64,000 nucleotides of DNA from Alteromonas naphthalenivorans (GTDB lineage: Bacteria; Pseudomonadota; Gammaproteobacteria; Enterobacterales; Alteromonadaceae): contig NC_015554.1 of NCBI RefSeq assembly GCF_000213655.1, positions 2,046,001 through 2,110,000 on the forward strand, read 5' to 3'. Within the stretch, counting starts at the first letter, position 1. Every line of letters begins with the position of its first letter. The position numbers were made by a program, and so were the translations under genes. Under the pieces are notes generated by a model. That model was not told the origin of the DNA and made no database searches. It was given only the letters and a program-made list of their open reading frames with translations. Below, in pieces: positions 18,421 through 26,935 of this stretch.

Positions 18421-19353
18421 TTATTCTCCTGTAAGGCGAAGTCGTTTTTGCCAATTTAATAAAAATGCGGCGCGAGCATCGTCGTAATGCTGACTCATGA
18501 AGGTAACAGTTTCCCCCGGCACGGCTTGCGCTAAACGATTAACATCAAGCAAACTTACACTGCCAAGCTTTGGATAACCGCCTAAGGTTTGTCTGTCTCG
18601 CATCATCACAATAGGTTGTCCGTCGGGCGGAATTTGCATCGCACCGATATGTATCGCTTCAGAACGCATTTTAGTCATATTGCTATGTATGGGTGAACCA
18701 GACAATCGATAGCCCATACGGTTAATATTTGTTGTTACCGTATACTCGTTTAAAAACAAACGCCCTTTTTCAGAAGCGCTAAACTTGTCTTCTTGGTAGC
18801 CTAAGATAAGCGCTAAGGGCTGACTTAAGTCGTATTGCGGCCAGTACTTCGTTGCCAAAGCCCTATGAGCATTTTGAATTGTTGGGGTTTCAATATTGAT
18901 GGTATCTCCAACCCCTAACGGCGCGCCTTTATTTTCTAGGCCGCCTATACCTTCGCGCAAGACCGTGCTCGCACTGCCTAGGGGTGAAGGTACTTGCCAC
19001 CGACCGTGTATTGCAAGATAGGCCTTGCTGCCCATGTGTTCACTGTCAATAGATACCCGATCACCCGCTTTAACAAAGATAGTTTCAAATGGAGAAACTG
19101 ACTGATCATTTACTAGGCAAACCACATTGCGACCCGTGGCAGCAACTTGCGCATCGGTATCACACACAAATTTTGCGCATCCTATAATTTCAATACAGGG
19201 CGTTCCTTCTTGGTTACCAGCCAAATAATTCGCCCACCAATATGCTTCTTCATCCATAGGGCCTGACTGACAAAAGCCTTGATGCTGTTTACCTTGTCGA
19301 CCGTTGTCGATAATTAGGCTCAGCAAACCATTTTGTTCAACACTAACCTTCAT
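18421..19353 (-). CDS. pxpC: 5-oxoprolinase subunit PxpC
   Basis: 310-residue subunit of the ATP-dependent PxpABC 5-oxoprolinase, which opens pyroglutamate to glutamate. Diagnostic stretches are DNGRQGKQHQGFCQSGPMDEEAYWWAN at the N-terminus (with GPMD), EIIGCAKF, and NRMGYRLSG followed by GAMQIPPDGQPIVMMRDRQTLGGYPKL. ATG at 19353 gives the same length as E. coli PxpC and overlaps the end of pxpB by 11 bp; longer upstream starts would run deep into pxpB. Confidence 0.95.
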   Translation of the reverse strand: MKVSVEQNGLLSLIIDNGRQGKQHQGFCQSGPMDEEAYWWANYLAGNQEGTPCIEIIGCAKFVCDTDAQVAATGRNVVCLVNDQSVSPFETIFVKAGDRVSIDSEHMGSKAYLAIHGRWQVPSPLGSASTVLREGIGGLENKGAPLGVGDTINIETPTIQNAHRALATKYWPQYDLSQPLALILGYQEDKFSASEKGRLFLNEYTVTTNINRMGYRLSGSPIHSNMTKMRSEAIHIGAMQIPPDGQPIVMMRDRQTLGGYPKLGSVSLLDVNRLAQAVPGETVTFMSQHYDDARAAFLLNWQKRLRLTGE

Positions 19354-20047
19354 GCAAGTCTCTGAATTCCTGTTCTGAAATGGGCGCGAACTTAACATTG
19401 TCACCTACTTTTAAAAGCGCGTTATGGCTAGTGTCCACTAAATTCAGTGGGCATAAACCTAACAAGTGCCAGCCACCAGGCGATGACGATGGGTAAATAG
19501 CAGTTTGCGCATCGGCAATCGCCACTGCCCCTTTAGGTACCTTATTTCGTGGCGTTTCTAATCTAGCGCACTGTAAGGTTTCGGGCACATTCCCCATATA
19601 AGCAAAGCCAGGGGCGAAGCCCACGGCGTAAACTTTGTAAGTCATACTAATGTGAGCATCAATAATATCCTGCTCACTTAACCCCGTTTTTTGGCTTACC
19701 AACGCTAAGTCGTTAGCCGGTTCTGCGCCATACCACACAGGTATTTCATGAGTTTTTGCACTAATGCCGCCAGTGCCATTGATACTCATATTCGCATCTT
19801 GGGCCGCTAGCGAGCGAAGCATCTGATAAACAAAGTGGCTATCCACTTTATGAGCATCAAAAACCAGCAGCAATGAATCGTAGGCTGGAACACATTCTTT
19901 TAGCCATGGAAACGTCAGGCTCGTAATGGAATGCAACCAATGCTGACATCGCGCATTGGCAACATCTACCGTGTCGCCCGCAAAGTACAAAAGTATGGCA
20001 TCTAAACCGGCAGGTACTATCTGCTTAATATCCCCAAAGGGATGCAT
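19343..20047 (-). CDS. pxpB: 5-oxoprolinase subunit PxpB
   Basis: 234-residue subunit, formerly allophanate hydrolase subunit 1-like (KipI). It carries the conserved HISMTYKVYAVGFAPGFAYMG and CARLETPRNKVPKGAVAIAD blocks and the SSPGGWHLLG turn near the C-terminus. It acts with PxpA and PxpC to hydrolyse 5-oxoproline. Overlaps pxpC by 11 bp; a 127-bp gap separates it from pxpA upstream. Confidence 0.95.
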   Translation of the reverse strand: MHPFGDIKQIVPAGLDAILLYFAGDTVDVANARCQHWLHSITSLTFPWLKECVPAYDSLLLVFDAHKVDSHFVYQMLRSLAAQDANMSINGTGGISAKTHEIPVWYGAEPANDLALVSQKTGLSEQDIIDAHISMTYKVYAVGFAPGFAYMGNVPETLQCARLETPRNKVPKGAVAIADAQTAIYPSSSPGGWHLLGLCPLNLVDTSHNALLKVGDNVKFAPISEQEFRDLHEG

Positions 20048-20174
20048 AGTAATATCCTTAATAAAAAGGGTGAAATTATGGCGACGTTAAGGCATTTAGG
20101 TGATTTATTAAGTAAAAAATGAAATCACTTGGTGTTTTCTTCTACTTTGTAAATTCCTTATATCTGCAAGCCAT

Positions 20175-20903
20175 CTATTTCATGCATTCACGAATTTGTT
20201 GTGCAATCTCGACAGCACCCGCGGTATCGCCATGTACGCACAGTGTGTCAGCCTGCAATGGCAGTCTTTGCCCGCTAACGGTGACGACTTCCCCATCTTC
20301 AATCAAAAGCTTCGCTTGGGTTAGCGCTTCTGCGGCGGTTAACACCGCGCCTTCTTGTGAGCGGGGCTGCAAAAAACCTTCATCGGTATAGCGACGATCT
20401 GAAAACGCTTCGAATATTAACGTCAATCCATATTCTTGTGCTTCAAGCTCCAAGGCTTCATTGTGTGCGTGAGATTGCACCATCAACCCCAACCGGCCTT
20501 TGTTAATACTCCCCACAGCTTGCATGACCGCGGTACGCACTTGAGGGTCAAGCATCATATCGTTGTATAACGCTCCATGGGGTTTCACATAACTTACCGG
20601 CACGCCAACGATACTGGCCATCCCCATCAATGCACTAACTTGATATTGAACACAGGCTATCAGTTCTTTTATTGGCATAGCGAGACTTCGACGCCCAAAC
20701 CCTTGTAAATCGGGATAAGAGGGATGCGCGCCTATTTCAACATTACTGTTCTTAGCCAGATACAATGCTTGTTTCATCACCACGGGATCACCGGCATGAA
20801 AGCCGCACGCAATGTTAGCTTGGTCAATAAATTTCATAATGTCGGCGTCTACAGGCATTTGCCATGCACCGAAACTTTCACCTAAATCGCAATTTAACTT
20901 CAT
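20175..20903 (-). CDS. pxpA: 5-oxoprolinase subunit PxpA (LamB/YcsF family)
   Basis: 242-residue subunit with the family N-terminus MKLNCDLGESFGAW, then NIACGFHAGDP, GAHPSYPDLQGFGRR and YVKPHGALYNDM, which line the metal/active site. First gene of the pxpA-pxpB-pxpC-aminotransferase run. ATG at 20903 matches the family start exactly. The 127-bp gap to pxpB holds no obvious terminator, so one operon is likely. Confidence 0.95.
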   Translation of the reverse strand: MKLNCDLGESFGAWQMPVDADIMKFIDQANIACGFHAGDPVVMKQALYLAKNSNVEIGAHPSYPDLQGFGRRSLAMPIKELIACVQYQVSALMGMASIVGVPVSYVKPHGALYNDMMLDPQVRTAVMQAVGSINKGRLGLMVQSHAHNEALELEAQEYGLTLIFEAFSDRRYTDEGFLQPRSQEGAVLTAAEALTQAKLLIEDGEVVTVSGQRLPLQADTLCVHGDTAGAVEIAQQIRECMK

Positions 20904-20968
20904 AAGTGTTTAGCTCTTAACCTCAATCCGATATCATGTTACCTGTTCTTTTTTAAAAGTCAGTGTTA

Positions 20969-21841
20969 ATGATAAATATTGGAAAAATTAATACATTAAA
21001 AGTGGTCGCCGAATATCCGTTTGGCTATGCGTTAGCACCACTTACCGATAATGTAGATGAAACCGACTACAGTAGTGAAGATATGCCTACTGTAACCTTA
21101 CCTCACGACGAAGTAACCACGTCGCTGGAAGTGGAGCAAACCCTAGATGTGTTTGTGGCTACCGATCAGCGAGGCGATTTGTTTGCTACCTTGAAGCCAC
21201 CGCGCATACAAGTGGGTGAAACCAAGGTACTTAAAGCGGTCTCGGCTACACACTTCGGTGCATTCTTCGACTGGGGCCTAGAGAACGACTTACTCATTCC
21301 TGCCGATTATCAAGAATCGCCTATAGATCCCGGCATGTATTACGTTGTTCACGCTTTCTTTGATGAAAAAACAAATAGAATTTTAGGTGCAACCCGTTTG
21401 CACTATTTCCTTAAAGAAGGAAGCGCCTATCTTAGCGAAGGTGAAAATGTAAGTTGTTTGGTTTATGCCAAGTCAGACTTAGGCTTTAAAGTGGTATTGA
21501 ACGAAAGAGCCCTGGGCTTAATATTCCATAGCGATGCATTTAAACCACTTAAAGTAGGGCAATCTACCGATGGCGTAGTCAAAACCATCCGTGAAGATGG
21601 CAAAATTGATGTGGTGTTGCAGCGTCATGATAAGGAAACCCGAGATGCCTTGCAGCAAGCCATCTTAGATGATTTGGAAGCCCATGGTGGCATTTCAACA
21701 TTAACCGACAAAAGTCCGCCCGACGCCATTTACCAACACTTTAATGTGAGCAAAGCCGCTTATAAAAAAGCATTAGGCGCATTGTATAAGCAAAAGAAAA
21801 TTACCATTGGCACAGACGCCGTTCGTCTCACCCAATCGTAA
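20969..21841 (+). CDS. S1-domain RNA-binding protein, CvfB-like
   Basis: 290-residue protein with repeated S1-like OB folds and a C-terminal winged helix, as in CvfB/YitL family members (RNA binding, virulence and expression control in Staphylococcus). Visible are ATHFGAFFDWGLENDLLIP and VGQSTDGVVKTIREDGKIDVVL (S1 strands) and the C-terminal DAIYQHFNVSKAAYKKALGALYKQKKI. ATG at 20969 is used; a GTG two codons upstream is an equal possibility and neither has a strong RBS. Only 26 bp to the OsmC gene. Confidence 0.85.
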   Translation: MINIGKINTLKVVAEYPFGYALAPLTDNVDETDYSSEDMPTVTLPHDEVTTSLEVEQTLDVFVATDQRGDLFATLKPPRIQVGETKVLKAVSATHFGAFFDWGLENDLLIPADYQESPIDPGMYYVVHAFFDEKTNRILGATRLHYFLKEGSAYLSEGENVSCLVYAKSDLGFKVVLNERALGLIFHSDAFKPLKVGQSTDGVVKTIREDGKIDVVLQRHDKETRDALQQAILDDLEAHGGISTLTDKSPPDAIYQHFNVSKAAYKKALGALYKQKKITIGTDAVRLTQS

Positions 21842-21867
21842 GCAGCAAGTAATAGGTAGGAAGTATA

Positions 21868-22275
21868 ATGAAAGCACAAGTTTCATGGGATAAAGACCTC
21901 ACTTTCACCGGTACTACCGACAGTGGGTATAAAACCGTCATGGACGGTAGTGGAAATGCGGTATCACCAATGGAGTCAGTATTATTAGCCGTTGGCGCTT
22001 GCTCCAGTATTGATGTGGTAGACATTCTTAAAAAAGGCCGCCACGAAATTGAAAGCTGTGAATGTGAACTAGAAGCTGATCGTGCTGATGACGCCCCTCG
22101 TGTATTTACAAAAATTCATGCCCACTACACAGTGGTAGCTAGCAGCGTGACCGAGAAGGCATTGGCACGTGCAGTACAACTTTCTACTGAAAAATACTGT
22201 TCGGTTATGTTGATGCTAACGGGCAACGTGGAGATCACCACCAGCTATACTTTAGTTGAATCCACACACAATTAG
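21868..22275 (+). CDS. OsmC/YhfA-family protein
   Basis: 135-residue OsmC-fold protein. The two cysteines expected for the peroxidatic pair are Cys45 (VGACSSIDVVDIL) and Cys111 (STEKYCSVMLML). OsmC/Ohr proteins reduce organic hydroperoxides; the YhfA branch, which this resembles in length and in its SPMESVLLAVGAC motif, has no firm role. A good AGGAAG RBS is present, and a terminator follows at 22299. Confidence 0.9.
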   Translation: MKAQVSWDKDLTFTGTTDSGYKTVMDGSGNAVSPMESVLLAVGACSSIDVVDILKKGRHEIESCECELEADRADDAPRVFTKIHAHYTVVASSVTEKALARAVQLSTEKYCSVMLMLTGNVEITTSYTLVESTHN

Positions 22276-22298
22276 GCTAATACACCATCTATTAGTGT

Positions 22299-22330
22299 AA
22301 AGGGCTATCAGTGATTGATAGCCCTTTTTT
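22299..22330 (+). terminator. Rho-independent terminator after the OsmC gene
   Basis: AAAGGGCTATCA (22299-22310) pairs perfectly with TGATAGCCCTTT (22316-22327), 5-nt loop, followed by more T residues. Confidence 0.92.
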
Positions 22331-22460
22331 ATTTCCCTCAGAAAATCAAGCTAACCTTTTGATTATTAATAAATAAACATCCCCTTACATTTACTGGCAT
22401 GGTTGCTGCTGTTAGCTGTTATTACTCTAATAATTAACGACAACAATCAGGTATTTGACC

Positions 22461-23537
22461 ATGGACGCTTCGTTTAACTCGCTTCGCACACTGTCCCTTA
22501 CTGGCGGCATACTCTCTTTATCTTTGTTACTAGGTGCGTGTACCGACGCCGATGCAATAAATCCAACGGAAGACATCGCTGAAGCGGTGATAGCCATACC
22601 GGTAGAAGCCGCTACGGTGACCAAGGGGTCAATTAGCTCCACGTATACCACTACCGCGATTTTGGAAGCAAGAGAAGAAGCATTTGTGGTAGCAAGGGCG
22701 TCCGGCATAATTGAACAGATAGTGGTAGAAGAAGGTGATTACGTTGAAAAAGGCCAAATTCTCGCGCAATTAGATAAACGCAGATATGAACTTAATCTTG
22801 CGAAGGCAAAGGCAGATTTAACTGGTCTTGAGCGTGAGTTAGATAAGGTAAACAAAGTGTATTCTAAGAACCTTATCAGCGTAGATACCTACGACAAACT
22901 GACCGCACAATATGAATCAGCCAAAGCGTCGGTTCATCTTGCTGAACTAGATTTAAAAGAAACCACCATTACTGCCCCTATTAGCGGTTTTATCGCTTCT
23001 CGAAACGCCAAAGTAGGTAACCTGACTGAATCTTTCCAGCGAGAGCGCATGTTCCATATTGTGCAACAGCAGAATTTACAAGGCGTGGTGTATTTGCCTG
23101 AAAACGAATTACAAAATGTAGCAGTAGGTCAACCCGCCACCCTTATTGTTGCTGCACTAGGCAATAAATCGTTAACGGCATCGGTAGAGCGAATTAGCCC
23201 TGTTATTGATGCGGCTACAGGCACATTTAAAGTTACCCTTGCGGTACCAAATGAAAAATACGTATTAAAAGCGGGTATGTTCACCGACGTAGCCCTTGAA
23301 TATGCACTTCACAATAGCGCTACGCTACTTCCTCGACGTGCGCTTATCGCTATGGACAATCAACATAGCGTCTTTGTTGTTAAAGACAATATAGCCACAA
23401 AAGTCGACATTGTTACGGGCTTTGAACAAAACGGAATGATTGAAGTGTTAAGCGGCTTACAAGCTGAAGAAAAAGTGGTGACTGCTGGCCATCAAAACCT
23501 AAAAGACCAAGCCCCTGTAGATGTCGTTAACGGCTAA
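22461..23537 (+). CDS. RND efflux periplasmic adaptor (membrane fusion) lipoprotein
   Basis: 358-residue adaptor of a tripartite efflux pump. A lipobox LLGAC places the acylated cysteine at residue 27. The barrel-sandwich halves are SGIIEQIVVEEGDYVEKGQILAQLD and DLKETTITAPISGFIASRNAKVGNL, flanking an alpha-helical hairpin (KADLTGLERELDKVNKVY and following). ATG at 22461 is chosen over a TTG two codons earlier. First gene of a three-gene operon with two permeases; no TolC-type outer-membrane gene is in the window. Confidence 0.93.
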   Translation: MDASFNSLRTLSLTGGILSLSLLLGACTDADAINPTEDIAEAVIAIPVEAATVTKGSISSTYTTTAILEAREEAFVVARASGIIEQIVVEEGDYVEKGQILAQLDKRRYELNLAKAKADLTGLERELDKVNKVYSKNLISVDTYDKLTAQYESAKASVHLAELDLKETTITAPISGFIASRNAKVGNLTESFQRERMFHIVQQQNLQGVVYLPENELQNVAVGQPATLIVAALGNKSLTASVERISPVIDAATGTFKVTLAVPNEKYVLKAGMFTDVALEYALHNSATLLPRRALIAMDNQHSVFVVKDNIATKVDIVTGFEQNGMIEVLSGLQAEEKVVTAGHQNLKDQAPVDVVNG

Positions 23538-23560
23538 GCCCGCTATAAGAAGGATATACC

Positions 23561-26500
23561 ATGCGTATTGTTGATATAGCGGTTAAACGCCCGGTTGCCG
23601 TGTCTATGTTTACTTTTGCTGTGCTGTTGTTTGGTATGGTCTCATTAGGTCGGTTATCGGTAAATTTACTGCCCGACCTCTCCTACCCCACGCTAACCAT
23701 TAGGACCGATTACACAGGTGCAGCGCCAGGCGAAGTGGAACAACTTGTTTCTAAACCTATTGAAGAGGCTATTGGCGTAGTAAAAGGGGTAAGAAAAGTA
23801 ACCTCTACTTCTCGTGCTGGCCAATCAGATGTAGTGATGGCGTTTAGATGGGGCACCGACATGGATTTCGCGAGCTTAGAAGTGCGCGAAAAACTTGATG
23901 TGCTTCAACTGCCTCTCGACATTGAAAAGCCTCGTCTGTTGCGCTTTAACCCGAGTTTAGATCCGGTGATCAAACTGGGGCTTACAGAAAACGTGGCCAC
24001 CGGCCAACTGTCTACCGCCCAAATGAAAAGGCTACGGTTATACGGCGAGCAACAAGTGAAACGGGCTCTCGAATCTGTTGAGGGTGTGGCTGCTGTGCGT
24101 GTTGGCGGTGGCCTTGAAAACGAAGTACACATTCTTATCGACCAACGTAAAGCCAGTCAGTTATCTATCCCTATTACCCGTATTATTGACCGTATTAAAG
24201 CCGAAAATGTCAACGCCGCAGGTGGTCGTATTGAAGGCGATGCCCAAGCGTTCCTGGTGCGTACCCTGAATCAATTTGAAAACCTGACCGAAATTGAAAA
24301 CCTTTTTATTGGCCGTTTCGAAGGTAGAAACATTCAATTAAAAGATGTGGCGACGGTAGAAAGTGCTTATAAAGATCGTAGTGTGGTAACCCGCTTTAAT
24401 GGCAGTGAAGGGGTTGAAATTGCGATTTACAAAGAAGGTGATGCAAATGCAGTTGATGTAGCAAAGCAAATAGCCTCTCGTCTTAGTGAAGTTGAGAATG
24501 ACATTCCTTCGAATTACACACTGACGCAAATATACGATCAGAGTGTGTTTATAAAGCAAGCCATCGATAATGTTAAGTCAGCGGCAATCATGGGCGGGTT
24601 ACTTGCCATGTTGGTGCTGTACCTATTTCTTAAAGACTTCTGGACTACAGTCATCATTTCTGTGTCTATTCCTGTGTCGGTTATTGCCACCTTTAACCTG
24701 ATGTATGCCAACGATATAAGCTTAAACATGATGAGTTTAGGGGGAATTGCACTGGCCGTAGGTTTGCTTGTCGATAACAGTATTGTGGTGTTAGAAAACA
24801 TCGACCGCCACAAAAAGCGTAGGCAAGCTATGTTAGCAAACAATGCTGATGGTCATATCAGCCAAAGTACTCCTGTTTTGGCTGACGATCCGGCTGCATC
24901 AGGCACTAAGGAAGTATCAGGTGCCATTGTCGCTTCTACACTAACCACAATGGCCGTATTTGTGCCGCTTATTTTTGTAGAAGGTATAGCGGGCCAGCTA
25001 TTTAAAGATCAAGCCCTTACTGTCAGTTTTGCACTCGCCGCTTCGTTAGTGGTAGCGCTCACTCTTATTCCCGCCATGGCGCGAAGAAAGCAAAAAACAC
25101 AGCTTGCCCATGAAGATACTTTTTCATCCCCGGCAAAAGCGCGCCCCACTAGCTTGCTAGGGAAAATTGGCTATGCCGTAAAATGGCCTTTTGCAACGAT
25201 ACTTCGCTTTGTGTTCGTGTATTTGCCTGCCGCGTTAATTACCTTAGTGATTGGTGCATGGCATATTCTTGCAAAGGGCTTGTCGCTATTGTTTACGCCC
25301 TTAGTGTGGATATTTAATAAGGGCTTTAATGGCCTAGAGAAAATATATCACAGCGCCCTAATTGCTAGCTTGAAGGCCAGAACACTTGTGGTCATGATAG
25401 CCTTAGTTTCAGCCGGCGGTGCGCTGCTTCTTGTCCCTAAACTGGGTATGGAGCTGATTCCCACTATGTCGCAAGGTGAATTCTCGGTAGATATTACCCT
25501 ACCAGCGGGTACCCCCTTAAGCACAACAGATGCAACGTTATCGAACTTATCGACAATCGCATCGGCAGATGCGAACGTAGCAAGAACATACGCTATGTCG
25601 GGTACGGGAAGTTTAATTAGTGCCGCGCCTAGTCAAGGTGGCGATCACTGGGGAAGACTCAACATCGTAATGGCTCCTAATGCCAGTTCCAGTTCGAGCG
25701 AAGGCAAAAATGCGAGTAGCAATATGGACAAGGTAAAGGCCGCTCTGCGCGATGCGCTTAACCGTTACCCCAATGTTCAAGCTACTTTTACTGAGCCAGA
25801 ACTTTTTACTTTTGCCTCGCCTATTCAAGTTGAAGTCAGTGGTTATGATTTACGCCAACTTCAAACCTATAGCGATAAAATTGCCCACGAATTAAGTACA
25901 CATAACAATTTCACCGATATCGCTACCAGTATTCGTGAAGGTAACCCAGAACTAAAAATTGAGTTTCATCATGCCAAGCTATCTCGTTTAGGCCTTGATG
26001 CTGCCACGGTATCGTCTTTAATTGCCGCTAAAATTGGTGGCCGCGTTGCAACACAATACAGCCTTGAAGATAGAAAAGTGGATGTATTGGTTAGAACCAA
26101 AGACAGTCAGCGCGACAACATCAATGATGTACGGGCCATTGTCGTAAACCCTGATTCATCACAACCTATTCCCCTTGGCGCCGTAGCCGATGTTTACATG
26201 AGTGTTGGGCCCAGTGAAATTACGCGTATTGGGCAACAACGGGTGGCATTAATTTCTGCCAATTTAGCAAAAGGGAAGCTAGATGAGGCCGTTGCATTGG
26301 TCAATATGGTGCTTAACGATACGCAGTTACCTTTGTCTATGGATGCCACAGTGACTGGGCAAAGTGAAGATATGCAAGATAGCTTCAGGTCGCTGCAATT
26401 TGCCTTAGCGCTGGCTATTTTTATGGTGTATTTGGTGATGGCGTCACAATTTGAATCACTTCTACATCCACTGCTTATACTGTTCGCTGTTCCCCTTGCT

Positions 26501-26935
26501 GGCGCGGGTTCTGTGTACGGACTATGGCTTACCAATACACCATTGAACGTAGTGGTATTCATTGGGCTTATTATGCTGTGCGGCATCGTGGTTAACAACG
26601 CTATTGTGCTTGTTGATCGCATTAACCAGTTACGTGCTAACGGCATGGAAAAAAACGCGGCCATCATCGATGCAGGAAAAACCCGTTTACGCCCCATTGT
26701 GATGACAACCCTGACAACGATTTTAGGCTTGATGCCCATGGCCTTTGGTTTAGGTGAAGGCGCTGAAATACGCACACCTATGGCCATTACGGTAATTTTC
26801 GGGTTGCTATTTTCTAGCTTACTAACCCTAATACTGCTACCCGTGCTTTACAGCCTCTTTGATAAAAAAGCATCAACCGTGGTAGAAAGAAACCAAGATT
26901 CAGAGGTTTCGGGAGGCACCTATGAAAACGCCTAA
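23561..26935 (+). CDS. RND efflux permease, subunit 1
   Basis: 1124-residue inner-membrane proton-driven exporter of the AcrB/MdtB class. TM1 is near the N-terminus (AVSMFTFAVLLFGMVSLGRL), the proton-relay helix reads GLLVDNSIVVLENIDRH, and RNRPI-like GKTRLRPIVMTTLTTILGLMP follows in the second half. It is longer than usual because about 50 extra residues sit between TM6 and TM7 (about residues 515-600), including a hydrophobic stretch ILRFVFVYLPAALITLVIG. It overlaps the next permease by 14 bp, suggesting a heteromeric pump as in MdtBC. Confidence 0.93.
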   Translation: MRIVDIAVKRPVAVSMFTFAVLLFGMVSLGRLSVNLLPDLSYPTLTIRTDYTGAAPGEVEQLVSKPIEEAIGVVKGVRKVTSTSRAGQSDVVMAFRWGTDMDFASLEVREKLDVLQLPLDIEKPRLLRFNPSLDPVIKLGLTENVATGQLSTAQMKRLRLYGEQQVKRALESVEGVAAVRVGGGLENEVHILIDQRKASQLSIPITRIIDRIKAENVNAAGGRIEGDAQAFLVRTLNQFENLTEIENLFIGRFEGRNIQLKDVATVESAYKDRSVVTRFNGSEGVEIAIYKEGDANAVDVAKQIASRLSEVENDIPSNYTLTQIYDQSVFIKQAIDNVKSAAIMGGLLAMLVLYLFLKDFWTTVIISVSIPVSVIATFNLMYANDISLNMMSLGGIALAVGLLVDNSIVVLENIDRHKKRRQAMLANNADGHISQSTPVLADDPAASGTKEVSGAIVASTLTTMAVFVPLIFVEGIAGQLFKDQALTVSFALAASLVVALTLIPAMARRKQKTQLAHEDTFSSPAKARPTSLLGKIGYAVKWPFATILRFVFVYLPAALITLVIGAWHILAKGLSLLFTPLVWIFNKGFNGLEKIYHSALIASLKARTLVVMIALVSAGGALLLVPKLGMELIPTMSQGEFSVDITLPAGTPLSTTDATLSNLSTIASADANVARTYAMSGTGSLISAAPSQGGDHWGRLNIVMAPNASSSSSEGKNASSNMDKVKAALRDALNRYPNVQATFTEPELFTFASPIQVEVSGYDLRQLQTYSDKIAHELSTHNNFTDIATSIREGNPELKIEFHHAKLSRLGLDAATVSSLIAAKIGGRVATQYSLEDRKVDVLVRTKDSQRDNINDVRAIVVNPDSSQPIPLGAVADVYMSVGPSEITRIGQQRVALISANLAKGKLDEAVALVNMVLNDTQLPLSMDATVTGQSEDMQDSFRSLQFALALAIFMVYLVMASQFESLLHPLLILFAVPLAGAGSVYGLWLTNTPLNVVVFIGLIMLCGIVVNNAIVLVDRINQLRANGMEKNAAIIDAGKTRLRPIVMTTLTTILGLMPMAFGLGEGAEIRTPMAITVIFGLLFSSLLTLILLPVLYSLFDKKASTVVERNQDSEVSGGTYENA

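Noticed and set aside
26194..26787. 197-codon frame antisense to the first RND permease
   Set aside because: A shadow of the real gene; composition rich in Ser, Thr and Met as expected for an antisense frame of a membrane protein.
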